Origin: Marinomonas sp. SBI8L | GTDB taxonomy: Bacteria; Pseudomonadota; Gammaproteobacteria; Pseudomonadales; Marinomonadaceae | DNA: 64,000 bases | NCBI RefSeq assembly: GCF_001624705.1 | Contig: NZ_JSEO01000016.1 | Span: forward strand, 1 to 64,000 | Direction: 5' to 3' | In this document: one piece after another, positions 52,123 through 61,387 of the stretch | How the letters are laid out: each line of letters opens with the position of its first letter | How positions within the stretch are numbered: the first letter of the stretch is position 1 | Notes under the pieces: model-generated | What the model saw: the letters and a program-made list of their open reading frames with translations, nothing else | The model's database searches: none | Told to the model about the DNA's origin: nothing | Translations under genes and position numbers: made by a program

Positions 52123-53097
52123 ATGTTAGTAAATGGTGTATGGCAGAAAAATTGGGATCCAGTACAAAAGAAAGATGCTCAAGGTCGATTTATTCGCCAA
52201 GACAGTGTGTTTAGAGAGCGTATCACTGACCCCGCAAAAGCCGTTAAAGAAGGCCTAAGATTGTATGTTGCCTACATTTGCCCTTGGGCAACGCGAACCT
52301 TGATTGCCCGCTCCTTATTAGGTTTAGAAGAGCAAATAGAGGTGAAGGTAGTAGAGCCTGTATTAACAGACTTTGGTTGGAAGTTTGGTGATTTTCCTGG
52401 CGCAACAACCAGCGCGATAAGGGATGTGAAATTTGCGCATCAACTTTATACGCTAACAGACCCAGACTATTCGGGTCGTGCCACTGTCCCTGTGCTTTGG
52501 AACCTTTCAAAAAGTCACATTATGAATAATGAATCTTCTGATATTTTAAGAGTATTAAATGAAGATTTAAGACCGGTTCATAAGTCTGATATCGACCTAT
52601 ACCCGAGTGCATTACAAACGAAAATAGATGCTTTTAATGACAGGATTTATCACTCACTTAATAATGGGGTTTATCGTGCTGGTTTTGCCTCAAGCCAACT
52701 TGCTTATGATGAAGCTTTTGCCGATGTTTTTAATTGCTTAGATGAACTTGAAGTGCATTTCGAGCAGGCAAACTATGCGGTGGGAGAGCAAATAACTGAA
52801 AGTGATATTCGTTTATTTGTGACCTTGGTACGCTTTGATCCTGCCTATTTCAGCTTGTTTAAAACCAACTTACGTCGCATTTCCGATTATCCTAATTTGT
52901 CTGCGTATCTTGATCGTTTATTAAGTATCAAAGCCTTTAGTGAGAACACACGAGTCGACCATATCAAAGCAGGTTATTACTCAGTGAAAGCCTTAAACCC
53001 ATCGGGAATTGTGCCACAAGGCCCTGAATTACCATGGTTTAAATACCTAAAGGCTGGGCAATTTCAAGCTCAAAAGCCAGCCGAGGAGGTTGCCTAA
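52123..53097 (+). CDS. Glutathionyl-hydroquinone reductase (Xi-class GST, YqjG/ECM4)
   Basis: 324 residues. The Xi-class motif CPWA (YICPWATRTLIARSLLGLE, about residue 52) carries the catalytic cysteine, followed by the GST thioredoxin-like and helical domains. Known enzymes remove glutathione from glutathionyl-hydroquinones, returning hydroquinones. It overlaps the next gene by one base. Together with a LigB dioxygenase and a heme-binding-type protein it forms a unit likely aimed at aromatic or quinone compounds. Confidence 0.87.
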   Translation: MLVNGVWQKNWDPVQKKDAQGRFIRQDSVFRERITDPAKAVKEGLRLYVAYICPWATRTLIARSLLGLEEQIEVKVVEPVLTDFGWKFGDFPGATTSAIRDVKFAHQLYTLTDPDYSGRATVPVLWNLSKSHIMNNESSDILRVLNEDLRPVHKSDIDLYPSALQTKIDAFNDRIYHSLNNGVYRAGFASSQLAYDEAFADVFNCLDELEVHFEQANYAVGEQITESDIRLFVTLVRFDPAYFSLFKTNLRRISDYPNLSAYLDRLLSIKAFSENTRVDHIKAGYYSVKALNPSGIVPQGPELPWFKYLKAGQFQAQKPAEEVA

Positions 53098-53882
53098 TGT
53101 CACTCGCTCCTGTGATGTTTATTAGCCATGGCTCGCCCATGTATGGTCTTGCGCCCGGCATTGCTGGGCAGCAATTAAATGAAATCTCAGATTTGTTTGA
53201 TCAAAGTTCAGCAATTGTTGTTATCTCACCCCATTGGATGACACGAGGAAATGCTATTACGCATAGTCGTGAGCCTGGCATTTTGCATGATTTTGGCGGC
53301 TTTCCGAAAGCTTTATATGAGCTGACTTATCCTGCTATGGGTCAGCCGGAACTTGCTCAAACCATTCAAACCTTGCTTGCACAAAAAGGTGTACAAGCCC
53401 ATTTAGATCCAAGGCGAAGTTTCGATCATGGGGTCTGGATACCCTTACTGCATTTAAGGCCAGAGGCGGATATTCCCATTGTGCAAGTTTCGCTTAATGT
53501 GGATGCTACACCAGAGGACTTGGTTGATTTCGGCTCTCACTTGTATTCATTGCGCGAGCAAGGTGTTGCGATTATTGCTTCCGGCGGGTTAACCCATAAC
53601 TTGTACGATATCCAAATGAAGCATCAAAAAGTCGCTGATTATGCAGCAAGGTTTGAGTTATGGGTAACCGAACAGGCGCAAAAACGTAATCTAAAAGCTT
53701 TGCAAAATGCGTCTGTGAAGAATCCAGATTTTAAACCGTCACACCCGACGCCAGAGCACTATTTACCTTTGTTAATTGCGATGGGAGCGACAACCAAAGA
53801 GGATGAGTTTAGCCAGCTAACCAGCCCAATACAGCACCACTCTATCTCAATGACGAGCTTTCTTTGGCAAGGCACATCTTAG
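53097..53882 (+). CDS. LigB-family extradiol dioxygenase (YgiD/DODA type)
   Basis: 261 residues. Metal ligands are histidines in FISHGSP (about residue 10) and ISPHWMTRG (about 46), with further histidines in RSFDHGVWIPL and PTPEHYLPLL. Members open catechol rings with O2 and Fe(II)/Zn(II); E. coli YgiD is a 4,5-DOPA dioxygenase. It abuts the reductase before it by an ATG/TAA overlap, so expression is coupled. Aromatic substrate unknown. Confidence 0.88.
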   Translation: MSLAPVMFISHGSPMYGLAPGIAGQQLNEISDLFDQSSAIVVISPHWMTRGNAITHSREPGILHDFGGFPKALYELTYPAMGQPELAQTIQTLLAQKGVQAHLDPRRSFDHGVWIPLLHLRPEADIPIVQVSLNVDATPEDLVDFGSHLYSLREQGVAIIASGGLTHNLYDIQMKHQKVADYAARFELWVTEQAQKRNLKALQNASVKNPDFKPSHPTPEHYLPLLIAMGATTKEDEFSQLTSPIQHHSISMTSFLWQGTS

Positions 53883-53906
53883 TATGACAAGAACAGGAGC
53901 GAGTAA

Positions 53907-54341
53907 ATGCGAGGGATAAAATTAAAGGTAGCGCTTAATATCATAGAGCATGGACTAGAGGAGGCTGAGAAACAAAACTCAGCCCCTTTGACGTTTGTTG
54001 TGCTTGATACAGGTGGCCATATTAAAGCTTCGGCCAGTCAAGATAACTCAGGCACAGCAAGATTCGATATTGCTAAAGGTAAAGCTGCTGCGGCTTTAGG
54101 GTTAGGTTTTGGCACAAGGCAGTTTTATAACCTAGTGAATAAAAATGTATTGCCAGAAATGTTTGCTACAACCATTAATGGCGCAACGGGTGGCAATTTT
54201 ATCCCTTTACCCGGTGGTGTTTTAATACTGGAGGCGGGCGAGATTATCGGCGCCATAGGGGTATCGGGCGCAAGCTCAGATCGAGATGAATTTATCGCCA
54301 TAAAAGCCATCGAAAGCCTTGGCCTAAGTGCTTCTGCTTAA
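53907..54341 (+). CDS. HbpS/GlcG-family (DUF336) protein
   Basis: 144 residues. Family blocks are TFVVLDTGGHIKASASQD, FDIAKGKAAAALGLG and ATGGNFIPLPGGVLILEAGEIIGAIGVSGAS (in segments). HbpS binds heme and GlcG is a small associate of glycolate genes; the exact role of this one is unknown. It follows the dioxygenase by 24 bases and is probably co-transcribed. Start is ATG 53907 with AGGAG upstream. Confidence 0.85.
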   Translation: MRGIKLKVALNIIEHGLEEAEKQNSAPLTFVVLDTGGHIKASASQDNSGTARFDIAKGKAAAALGLGFGTRQFYNLVNKNVLPEMFATTINGATGGNFIPLPGGVLILEAGEIIGAIGVSGASSDRDEFIAIKAIESLGLSASA

Positions 54342-54424
54342 TCCATATAAAGCAAATAAAGGCTTTAAATAGCCTTTTTATGCCTGATCAGAATATTTAA
54401 AACTCAGTAGTTAAAGCAAAGTAG

Positions 54425-55897
54425 CTAAAACAAAGTACGTGCTAATGTTTCGATAGATTGGGTTATTTCTGCTTCATTTAATGCGCCAAACCCGAATCGA
54501 ATATGAGAGGGCTTGACCTGCTCGTCTGTATAAAAAGTATTGAGTGTTGAGTCTTTATTACTATGACATAAGCCTTGTAATTCACTGAGCTTTTCTGGGG
54601 TGATGAGCTTGGATATATCGACCCAAATAGCCATGCCTCCGGTAGGGAGTTTAAAAGACACCTTATCTGAAAATATACGCTCAAACTCAGCAGCAGCAAG
54701 GTTTCGTCTTGCTTCATATTGCTTTCTTGTTCTACGAATATGACGTCTCACTTCACCTGATTCCATGAGGTCTGCCAGTACATGTTCTGTGATTGTGTTT
54801 CCTTGTCTATCTATCAGTACTATCTCTTGTGCAGCTCTTTCGATAAATGCTTGGTTAGCCACCATATAGCCAAGCCTTAGCCCAGGCGCGAATACTTTTG
54901 ACATAGAGCCAATATGAATGACATTTTCAGCATTTGGCAGACTGGCTAGAGGAGGGACAGGGTTAGCCTCATAATGAAACTCATGATCATAATCATCTTC
55001 TATCACAGCAAACTGATAGGTTTTAGATAGATCGAGTAGGGTGAGCCTTCGATCCATTGGTAAGCAAACCGTTGTGGGGTATTGATGATGTGGAGTCACA
55101 TAAACCCCCGTTACCTTATGTTGATTAAGTAGCTCTTTTAGATGTTCAACATCAAGGCCTTTCTGGTCCAATCTGCATTTTAAAACCGTGAAACCATTTG
55201 ATTCAAAAGCGGCTCTTGCGGGTGAGTAGCATAGATCCTCCATGATAATAGCACCCTTGTTTGGGTCTAATATTCTAGAGGTTAGGTATATCCCCATTTG
55301 GCTACCACGCACGATACATACCTGCTCAATAGAGCAAGTCATAAACCTATCATCAGTCAGCATCTTTTTGATGCAATGTCGTAATTCAGTTGTACCTCTT
55401 GGATCGCCATAACCAAGGTTCGAATGACGACTTAATTCAATGCAAACGCGGCGATAGGTTCTTGCTAATAAATCGTAGGGAATAAGGCGAGAATCGGGAA
55501 TGCCATCATTCGATACTGGAGTTGCGTCAAATGAGCTAAGTGCATTTTGATACAGCATGGTAACAAGTTCAGATGGCAACTTGGTATGGTGAGAGGGGGC
55601 CAGCAATGCTTGGTTTTGATTAGAAAGCCCTTGTTCTGGCAGTGTCTTAGATACGAATGTACCGCTTCTTGGTTTACTGACTAACCAAGCTTGGGCTTCG
55701 AGTTCCTCGTAAACCAGCTGTACAGTTTTACGGTTAATATTGAGTTGTTTAGCTAATGCACGGGTGCCTGGGAGCATGCTGCCTGTGGCTAGTCTTCCCG
55801 TCAAAATATCTGAGGTTAATTTATTTAATAGCTTTGAATGCAGGGTTTTCCCTGGGCTATCTTCAAGCCAGAACTGTACTTCCCAAGGTCTCTGCAT
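54425..55897 (-). CDS. MocR-family transcription regulator (GntR-aminotransferase)
   Basis: 490 residues. Residues 1-85 are a GntR winged helix (LTSDILTGRLATGSMLPGTRALAKQLNINRKTVQLVYEEL in segments). Residues 110-490 are an aspartate-aminotransferase-fold domain with EDDYDHEF and the PLP lysine region IGSMSKVFAPGLRLGYMV. MocR proteins bind PLP plus an amino compound and control nearby genes. It is divergent from the class II aldolase gene, with CTGGA boxes between, so it is the likely regulator of that operon. Confidence 0.92.
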   Translation of the reverse strand: MQRPWEVQFWLEDSPGKTLHSKLLNKLTSDILTGRLATGSMLPGTRALAKQLNINRKTVQLVYEELEAQAWLVSKPRSGTFVSKTLPEQGLSNQNQALLAPSHHTKLPSELVTMLYQNALSSFDATPVSNDGIPDSRLIPYDLLARTYRRVCIELSRHSNLGYGDPRGTTELRHCIKKMLTDDRFMTCSIEQVCIVRGSQMGIYLTSRILDPNKGAIIMEDLCYSPARAAFESNGFTVLKCRLDQKGLDVEHLKELLNQHKVTGVYVTPHHQYPTTVCLPMDRRLTLLDLSKTYQFAVIEDDYDHEFHYEANPVPPLASLPNAENVIHIGSMSKVFAPGLRLGYMVANQAFIERAAQEIVLIDRQGNTITEHVLADLMESGEVRRHIRRTRKQYEARRNLAAAEFERIFSDKVSFKLPTGGMAIWVDISKLITPEKLSELQGLCHSNKDSTLNTFYTDEQVKPSHIRFGFGALNEAEITQSIETLARTLF

Positions 55898-55947
55898 AAA
55901 CAGTTATCACTCTAGTAATTGCGTTATTAATCACATTTAAAAACTAA

Positions 55948-55992
55948 CTGGACCATATAAATAAAATAATCTGGATCTTATTAGTGATCCAG
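55948..55992. promoter_or_regulatory. MocR-type operator boxes
   Basis: CTGGACCATA (55948-55957) and CTGGATCTTA (55971-55980) are direct repeats 23 bases apart, and CTGGATCACT reads on the other strand (55983-55992), giving a dyad CTGGATC / GATCCAG. The sequence resembles the CTGGACYTAA half-sites reported for TauR, a MocR relative. The site lies between the regulator and the aldolase operon. Confidence 0.6.
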
Positions 55993-56045
55993 TTTATCGC
56001 TAGTTTATCTCTGCCGTCAAAAATATATGAACGAAGGAGTTAGCT

Positions 56046-56822
56046 ATGCAGACAGCAGATAAAAGCAAAACTGAGTTAATGCAAAGTGCCCAAGACAACA
56101 TGAATAGAGTGATTCAAGATATGGATTTAAGCCAACGTCAAAAGTTGGCGTTAACCTCTAGAATCTTATTTGATAAAGGGCACGACTCAGGTTTAGCGGG
56201 ACAGATCACTTGTCGCTCAGACATTGAGAATCGTTTTATCACCCAGCGTTTTGGCTTAGGGTTCGATGAAATAAGCGCAGAAAATCTAATCGAAGTTGAT
56301 CAGGATCTTAACCCTAACAATGGAGAAGGAATGGCGAACCCTGCCAATCGTTTTCACACTTGGATCTATAAAGAACACCCTGAGGTGAATTGCATTATTC
56401 ATACTCATCCAACCTATATTGCTGCTTTATCCATGTTGAAAACCCCCTTGATTATTTCTCAGATGGATACCTGTGGTTTATACAATGACTGCTCTTTTGT
56501 GAGTGATTGGCCGGGTGTACCTGTAGGTAATGAGGAGGGTGTCCTTATTTCTAAAGCGCTTGGTACCAATAGAGCCGTTTTTCTTGCTCATCACGGGCAG
56601 CTAGTCACAGGGAAAACCATTGAAGAGGCCTGTAACTTGGCCATCTTAATTGAACGTGCGGCTAAATTGCAGTTGCTTGCAATGGCGGCAGGAGAAGTAA
56701 AGCCTTTGCCTGTTGACCTTGCTCAAGAGGCACATGATTGGGTTTCAACCGATAAGCGTAACAAGGTGAACTTTGCTTACTATGCAAGGCAAGCACTTAA
56801 ATCACATACAGATTGTCTATAA
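56046..56822 (+). CDS. Class II aldolase/adducin-family protein
   Basis: 258 residues, with AAGGAG before the ATG. Zinc-binding His pairs in HTHPTYI (about residue 118) and FLAHHGQLVTG (about 177), with the central glutamate region between. The family makes or breaks carbon bonds of hydroxy-keto compounds, often phosphorylated, or acts as an epimerase; substrate unknown. First gene of a two-gene operon with a DapA-fold enzyme, controlled presumably by the MocR regulator. Confidence 0.85.
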   Translation: MQTADKSKTELMQSAQDNMNRVIQDMDLSQRQKLALTSRILFDKGHDSGLAGQITCRSDIENRFITQRFGLGFDEISAENLIEVDQDLNPNNGEGMANPANRFHTWIYKEHPEVNCIIHTHPTYIAALSMLKTPLIISQMDTCGLYNDCSFVSDWPGVPVGNEEGVLISKALGTNRAVFLAHHGQLVTGKTIEEACNLAILIERAAKLQLLAMAAGEVKPLPVDLAQEAHDWVSTDKRNKVNFAYYARQALKSHTDCL

Positions 56823-56833
56823 GGAGAAGTGAA

Positions 56834-57721
56834 ATGAATTTATCAGGCATTATAGGCTATCCAGTTACGCCTTTTAATCAAGAGAGTGGTGCGTTAGATT
56901 TTGAAAAGTTAGGGCTTGTTATTGATAGGCTGTTAGCTGCAAAAGTTGATGCTATCGCCGCCTTGGGGAGCGCTGGTGAAGCGGCTTATTTGAACCAAAC
57001 TGAGTGGGAGCAAGTGGCTAAATATACAGTCAAACATGTCGCAGGCCGTGTCCCTGTGGTGATAGGTATTGCAGAGCTAACCACAGAACAGGCAATAGAA
57101 AGAGCAAAATACGCCCACCTTGTTGGTGCAGATGTGGTCATGGTCTCACCACTGTCTTATTACAAACTGAGTGAAGCTGAAATTTATCAACACTATAAAA
57201 GTATTTCTCACGCTAGCCCTTTGCCTATTATGATTTATAACAATCCAGCAACCTGCGGAGTCGATATGACACCTCAATTTATGCTGAAAATGGTGGCAGA
57301 AATTGGCAATGCTTGCATGATAAAAGAAAGCAGTGGTGACATTCAGCGCATGCATAAAATATTTACCTTATCAAACGCTAAGGTGCCATTTTTTAACGGA
57401 TGTAATCATTTAGCATTAGAGGCGCTCAATGCAGGCGCAAGTGGTTGGTGCACTGCAGCCCCTTGCTTGATCGATGAGCAGCCAAAGCGTTTGTTTGATG
57501 CCGTACAAAGTGGTAAACAAGAAGAGGCTAAAGCGTTATTTTATCAACAATATTCTTTTCTAGAGTTTATTGTAAATACAGGTTTAGCGGCTGCCGTTAA
57601 GACTGGTTTGGCGTTTCAGGGATTACCCGTAGGTCATCCGAGAAAACCTTTATTGCCATTAACTGAAGAGCTTGAAACACAATTAAAAGGTTTATTAACT
57701 GAGCTAAATAGTCTGAGTTAA
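56834..57721 (+). CDS. DapA-family lyase/aldolase (second paralogue)
   Basis: 295 residues from ATG 56834, which has AAGGAG upstream; the longer frame start at 56813 lies inside the end of the aldolase gene. DHDPS-fold: the usual GTTGES position reads GSAGEA (residues 45-50), Tyr135 in MIYNNPATC, and Schiff-base Lys164 in CMIKESSGD. The changed GSAGEA motif argues against diaminopimelate synthesis and for a catabolic lyase or aldolase. It forms an operon with the aldolase. A terminator follows. Confidence 0.82.
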   Translation: MNLSGIIGYPVTPFNQESGALDFEKLGLVIDRLLAAKVDAIAALGSAGEAAYLNQTEWEQVAKYTVKHVAGRVPVVIGIAELTTEQAIERAKYAHLVGADVVMVSPLSYYKLSEAEIYQHYKSISHASPLPIMIYNNPATCGVDMTPQFMLKMVAEIGNACMIKESSGDIQRMHKIFTLSNAKVPFFNGCNHLALEALNAGASGWCTAAPCLIDEQPKRLFDAVQSGKQEEAKALFYQQYSFLEFIVNTGLAAAVKTGLAFQGLPVGHPRKPLLPLTEELETQLKGLLTELNSLS

Positions 57722-57756
57722 ATTGCCTGTATTAAATAGTCTGGTTGATGTTGATA

Positions 57757-57785
57757 AGAGTCCTCTAATAAGTGGGCTCTTTTTG
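57757..57785 (+). terminator. Probable intrinsic terminator of the aldolase operon
   Basis: AGAGTCC (57757-57763) pairs with GGGCTCT (57774-57780), with one wobble, followed by TTTTT. It starts 36 bases after the stop codon. Confidence 0.6.
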
Positions 57786-57869
57786 CTTCATCATTTAAGG
57801 GTTTTATTCTGTTAACATCTCACGCAAAATTAAAGGCTCATCTAGATCCAAGCTGGTGGTCATTGTTTT

Positions 57870-58616
57870 ATGCGAGACATTTCATTTTATATTCATCACC
57901 TCAAAACAGAGCTTAGGCAAGTCAGTACGCCTGAAAAAGCGGAATCTAGCCGTCGTTATTTTCCCGAAGGGTTTGAATGTCTTGGAGTCAATGCAGCGGA
58001 TATCAAACAGATACTGAAAAGGTTTCAAACTGAGTATGCTGATCTTAATGCCGAGCAAACCTTAGAGTTAACCGAAGCCTTTCTTAAAGAAGCCAAATAT
58101 AACGAAGAGTGCTTATTAGCCTTTGCACTGATAAACAAGTTTGTAAAACGCCATTATGATGATGCTTTATTAGCACGCTTTGAATATTGGTTAGCGCACT
58201 ATGCGGATAATTGGTCCTTGGTGGATGATTTATGTCTGAAAGCGATTTTTAATTTCTTGATGGCGCGACCTCATTTAATTGAGTCAATGCAACATTGGGC
58301 GTTATCGAAAAGCCCTTGGTGTCGGCGGGCCGCTTGTGTTATCTGGGTAAAGTTTATTAAGCGTAAAATGGGCAAGCAAACCTATTTCCTAAATACGGCT
58401 TTGGTTTTTAAACAGTGCAATTTATTGCTTGAAGATGAGAATGAGTTTGTACAAAAAGGGGTTGGTTGGTTATTAAAAGTAACGGCAATAGAGCACCAAG
58501 CTGAAGTTATCCGTTTTATAGAAGAAAATATCAATCGCTTTACAAGGCCTACATTACGTTATGCTATTGAGAAAATGGATGGCGAAACACGCAAAACAAT
58601 GCTTTCTCTTAAATAA
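57870..58616 (+). CDS. DNA alkylation repair protein (AlkD-like)
   Basis: 248 residues, all helical with HEAT-like repeats. The pattern LGVNAADIKQILKRF near residue 38 and NWSLVDDLC (about residue 112) fit AlkD-type glycosylases, which remove positively charged alkylated bases such as 3-methyladenine and N7-methylguanine. The conserved Trp and Asp of the active site are represented in NWSLVDD and SPWCRRAACVIWVKF. It stands alone. Confidence 0.83.
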   Translation: MRDISFYIHHLKTELRQVSTPEKAESSRRYFPEGFECLGVNAADIKQILKRFQTEYADLNAEQTLELTEAFLKEAKYNEECLLAFALINKFVKRHYDDALLARFEYWLAHYADNWSLVDDLCLKAIFNFLMARPHLIESMQHWALSKSPWCRRAACVIWVKFIKRKMGKQTYFLNTALVFKQCNLLLEDENEFVQKGVGWLLKVTAIEHQAEVIRFIEENINRFTRPTLRYAIEKMDGETRKTMLSLK

Positions 58617-58670
58617 TTTTGTGACAGCTACTTTCAGACACCTGATATTTGATGCTTAAAAGGAACGTTT

Positions 58671-59324
58671 ATGGATTTGGCAAACTGGATCATGTTTTCT
58701 TCGATAATCACTTTGGCTTCTATTTCACCTGGGCCTAATGTGATTGCAGTGATAGTACAAGCGTTAGAGTCTGGCCTAAGGGGCGTTTTTTATACCATCT
58801 TAGGTAATCTAATCGCGTTATTTACCATAGCTCTAGCAGCGGCCTTAGGAGTAGGCGCTTTATTAGAAGCCGCTCCCAGCGTCTTTAATGTGATGAAATT
58901 AGCAGGGGGGGCTTATTTAGCTTGGATGGGTTTTAAGATGTTAAAAAGCTCTTTTAATAAGATGCCTACTATCAATTTGGCGAAGGCAGATAGTGATAAG
59001 CTAGAGCAAGAAGTGCAGATATCAAAACGAAGCTTGATTATCAAAGCCATGCTGATCTCCTATAGTAATCCAAAATCCATCTTATTCTTATCGGCTGTTT
59101 TCCCTGCGTTTTTAAATCAAAGTGAACCTGTACCGCTACAGTTTGGGATCATGTTTATGTCTATCATCTTGATAGTCAGTTCAATACATACCTCTTATGC
59201 ATTATTAGCCTTGCGCATGAAGTCTCGCTTGGTTGGCGCTAAATCGAGACGAATCATGGCTCGCCTCTCAGGCATTAGCTTTTTAGGCTTTGGTTGTGGG
59301 TTCATTTACCAGTCTCAGAAGTAA
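58671..59324 (+). CDS. LysE/RhtB-family exporter
   Basis: 217 residues, six membrane helices. SISPGPNVIAVIVQALESGLRG at the start, GGAYLAWMGFKML about residue 75 and SYSNPKSILFLSAVFPAFL about residue 125 are the family signatures. It exports amino acids or related metabolites; substrate unknown. It is convergent with the GlxA-type gene at 59331. Confidence 0.87.
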   Translation: MDLANWIMFSSIITLASISPGPNVIAVIVQALESGLRGVFYTILGNLIALFTIALAAALGVGALLEAAPSVFNVMKLAGGAYLAWMGFKMLKSSFNKMPTINLAKADSDKLEQEVQISKRSLIIKAMLISYSNPKSILFLSAVFPAFLNQSEPVPLQFGIMFMSIILIVSSIHTSYALLALRMKSRLVGAKSRRIMARLSGISFLGFGCGFIYQSQK

Positions 59325-59330
59325 GGGTTA

Positions 59331-60359
59331 TTAACGTTTACTCGCAAATCGTTGTCTGAATTGAGATGGGCTCAGTCCCATCTTTTGGTTAAAGACTTTG
59401 CGATAGGCGCTTGTATCTAGATAACCGACTTGATGGGCTATGGATTCCACACTCAAATTAGACGATTCTAAAAGGTCGCAAGCGCTTTGGATGCGGGTGT
59501 TTTGAATATATTCACTGGGTGAGAGCTGAAGGTGTTTTTGAAAACGCCGTAATAAGGTGCGTTCGGTTAAATGAGTTAGCTGGGTTAAATCACCGACTTT
59601 GATCGATTTTGCATGATGTTGTTGAATATAGTGTTGGCAGGCAAGCACACTTTGGTCTGAGTGTTTATTGGGTTTAAATACTTGATAGTAGGCTTGCTCT
59701 CTATGGCCTGTGTCGACAACAAGTTGTTTGCCTAATTGTCGCATTAAGCTTGGGCAGGTGAGTACAGACACCAGCTCTAAACCAAGATCTAGCCAGGCCA
59801 TCAAGCCACCAGCAGTAATGATATCTTTATCATTAATCAGAATCTTATCATCTTCTATTTTCGCTTTAGGGCAGTGTGTCTTTAGCTTTTGGCTTAATTG
59901 CCAATGAGTGGTAACAGGCCTGTCGTCTAATAGTCTGGTATTGGCGAGCAGAAAAGCGCCTGCACAGGCTGAGCTTAAAATCGCACCTTGCTTGTGTTGT
60001 TCTATCAGCCACAAATTTAACGTGTTGAATGACGCTGTTTCACTCGCTAAATAAAAGTCAGATCCCAAACTAGGCGGGAGAATAATGGCATCAAATACTT
60101 GGTCGAAGGGCTTGGATGCTGTCTTGCTAGACCAGTCAATTAAGCTCACGTCAAAGATTGGCTTTGCGGCATCTTCACTACTGGACCCGAATGTTGAATT
60201 TGCTAATTCATCATCAGATTCTAGTGGTTTCTGAACCAGATTTAGACTTGGTAGTAATTGCGAAGAACGAATGCCATTAGCGAGTAAGAAGAGCTCTTCA
60301 AGGCCATAAAGGGCTGATTTCAGCGCATTAGGGTAATTTACTATAGCAATCTTAATCAT
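59331..60359 (-). CDS. GlxA-family AraC regulator (third)
   Basis: 342 residues. N-terminal DJ-1/PfpI-like domain (AIILPPSLGSDF, ILSSACAGAFLLANTRLL with the elbow Cys) and C-terminal AraC HTH pair (VGDLTQLTHLTERTLLRRF, VESIAHQVGYLDTSAYRKVF). It is divergent from the cysteine hydrolase gene at 60562, 202 bases away, so it likely controls it. Ligand unknown. Confidence 0.87.
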   Translation of the reverse strand: MIKIAIVNYPNALKSALYGLEELFLLANGIRSSQLLPSLNLVQKPLESDDELANSTFGSSSEDAAKPIFDVSLIDWSSKTASKPFDQVFDAIILPPSLGSDFYLASETASFNTLNLWLIEQHKQGAILSSACAGAFLLANTRLLDDRPVTTHWQLSQKLKTHCPKAKIEDDKILINDKDIITAGGLMAWLDLGLELVSVLTCPSLMRQLGKQLVVDTGHREQAYYQVFKPNKHSDQSVLACQHYIQQHHAKSIKVGDLTQLTHLTERTLLRRFQKHLQLSPSEYIQNTRIQSACDLLESSNLSVESIAHQVGYLDTSAYRKVFNQKMGLSPSQFRQRFASKR

Positions 60360-60561
60360 AAAACTGGCTCGAATCTTGTTTTTAATTCAATAAAAAGAAT
60401 GTCTGATTTCGCATTAATTGTGTCTAATTAGACGCTTATCGGTCAAGCCTTTAACTCGCATAATGTCTATCAAGTTATCGCCTAGCAATTAAAGGGCGGT
60501 TGTTAGCTGAGAGCCTGAGCAAGTGCTTTCAATGAATTGAGTTTAATAAAAGGTAGAAAAA

Positions 60562-61083
60562 ATGAGCCAATCCTCAAACAACAAATCCGCGTTAATTATT
60601 ATTGATCCACAAAATGACTACTTGCCAGGGGGTAAATATCCTCTTTGGAATATGGAAGTCAGTATTAAGCAAATTATTGAGGCGATGGATAGAGCTAAAG
60701 CAAAAGGCATGTCGATTTATTTTGTACAGCATATCGCCCCAGAAGATGGCCCATTTTTCCAAAAGGGCAGTGAAGGCGCAGATATTATCGCAGCGCTTAA
60801 AAAAGAAGCCCCTGATGCTAAGGTAGTGCAAAAAGTGTATGCGGATAGTTTTGAGCAAACTGAATTAAATCGCTTACTCAAAGCAGAAGGTATCGAAGAT
60901 CTAGTGCTTTGCGGCATGATGACGCAGAACTGCATTACCCATACGGCGTTATCAAAAACAGCAGAAGAGTATCAGGTTTCAATTTTGTCAGATGCCTGTA
61001 CAACAGTAGATGAGATGGTGCATAACATTGCTCTAGCGGCTTTATCTGTACGTTGTACTTTTAGACCGACTGATTCTCTATAG
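60562..61083 (+). CDS. Cysteine hydrolase (isochorismatase/nicotinamidase-like)
   Basis: 173 residues. Catalytic triad: Asp15 in IIIDPQNDY, Lys in VVQKVYADSF (about residue 94) and Cys in LCGMMTQNCITHT (about residue 127). The family hydrolyses small amides, N-carbamoyl compounds or isochorismate. It is preceded by a ribosome site (AAGGTAG) and divergent from a GlxA regulator. Substrate unknown. Confidence 0.85.
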   Translation: MSQSSNNKSALIIIDPQNDYLPGGKYPLWNMEVSIKQIIEAMDRAKAKGMSIYFVQHIAPEDGPFFQKGSEGADIIAALKKEAPDAKVVQKVYADSFEQTELNRLLKAEGIEDLVLCGMMTQNCITHTALSKTAEEYQVSILSDACTTVDEMVHNIALAALSVRCTFRPTDSL

Positions 61084-61118
61084 CATCAATCGTTGTTTTG
61101 ACAGTAGCTGATTAAGCT

Positions 61119-61286
61119 CTATAGGCCAATGTCTTTGCAATACACCGGACGTTGAACCTCGGTAACCTGTTCTTCATAGCTAATATCGGTTTTGAGTGAG
61201 CAAATAGGTTCAGGGTCTGGTGTTCCAAGGTAGCTAACTAGTAAGTTGATAAGGCTAGAAAAGAGAACGAGTTCGACACCTGTCAT
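61119..61286 (-). CDS. Candidate small membrane protein (55 aa)
   Basis: An open frame of 55 codons on the minus strand, read by eye, from ATG 61284-61286 with AGGTG at the right distance. The first 20 residues are hydrophobic (VELVLFSSLINLLVSYLG), followed by a short hydrophilic tail with two cysteines. No family is recognised. It fills most of the gap between the hydrolase gene and a LysR gene. Being short and isolated, it needs confirmation. Confidence 0.35.
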   Translation of the reverse strand: MTGVELVLFSSLINLLVSYLGTPDPEPICSLKTDISYEEQVTEVQRPVYCKDIGL

Positions 61287-61387
61287 ATGAGCACCTAATG
61301 TTACGGGTTAAATTGATACTTTATGTCTGGCTATGAATGAATGCTGTGTTATATCCGTTATTTAAATCGGTATTTAGTGTCTGATTA

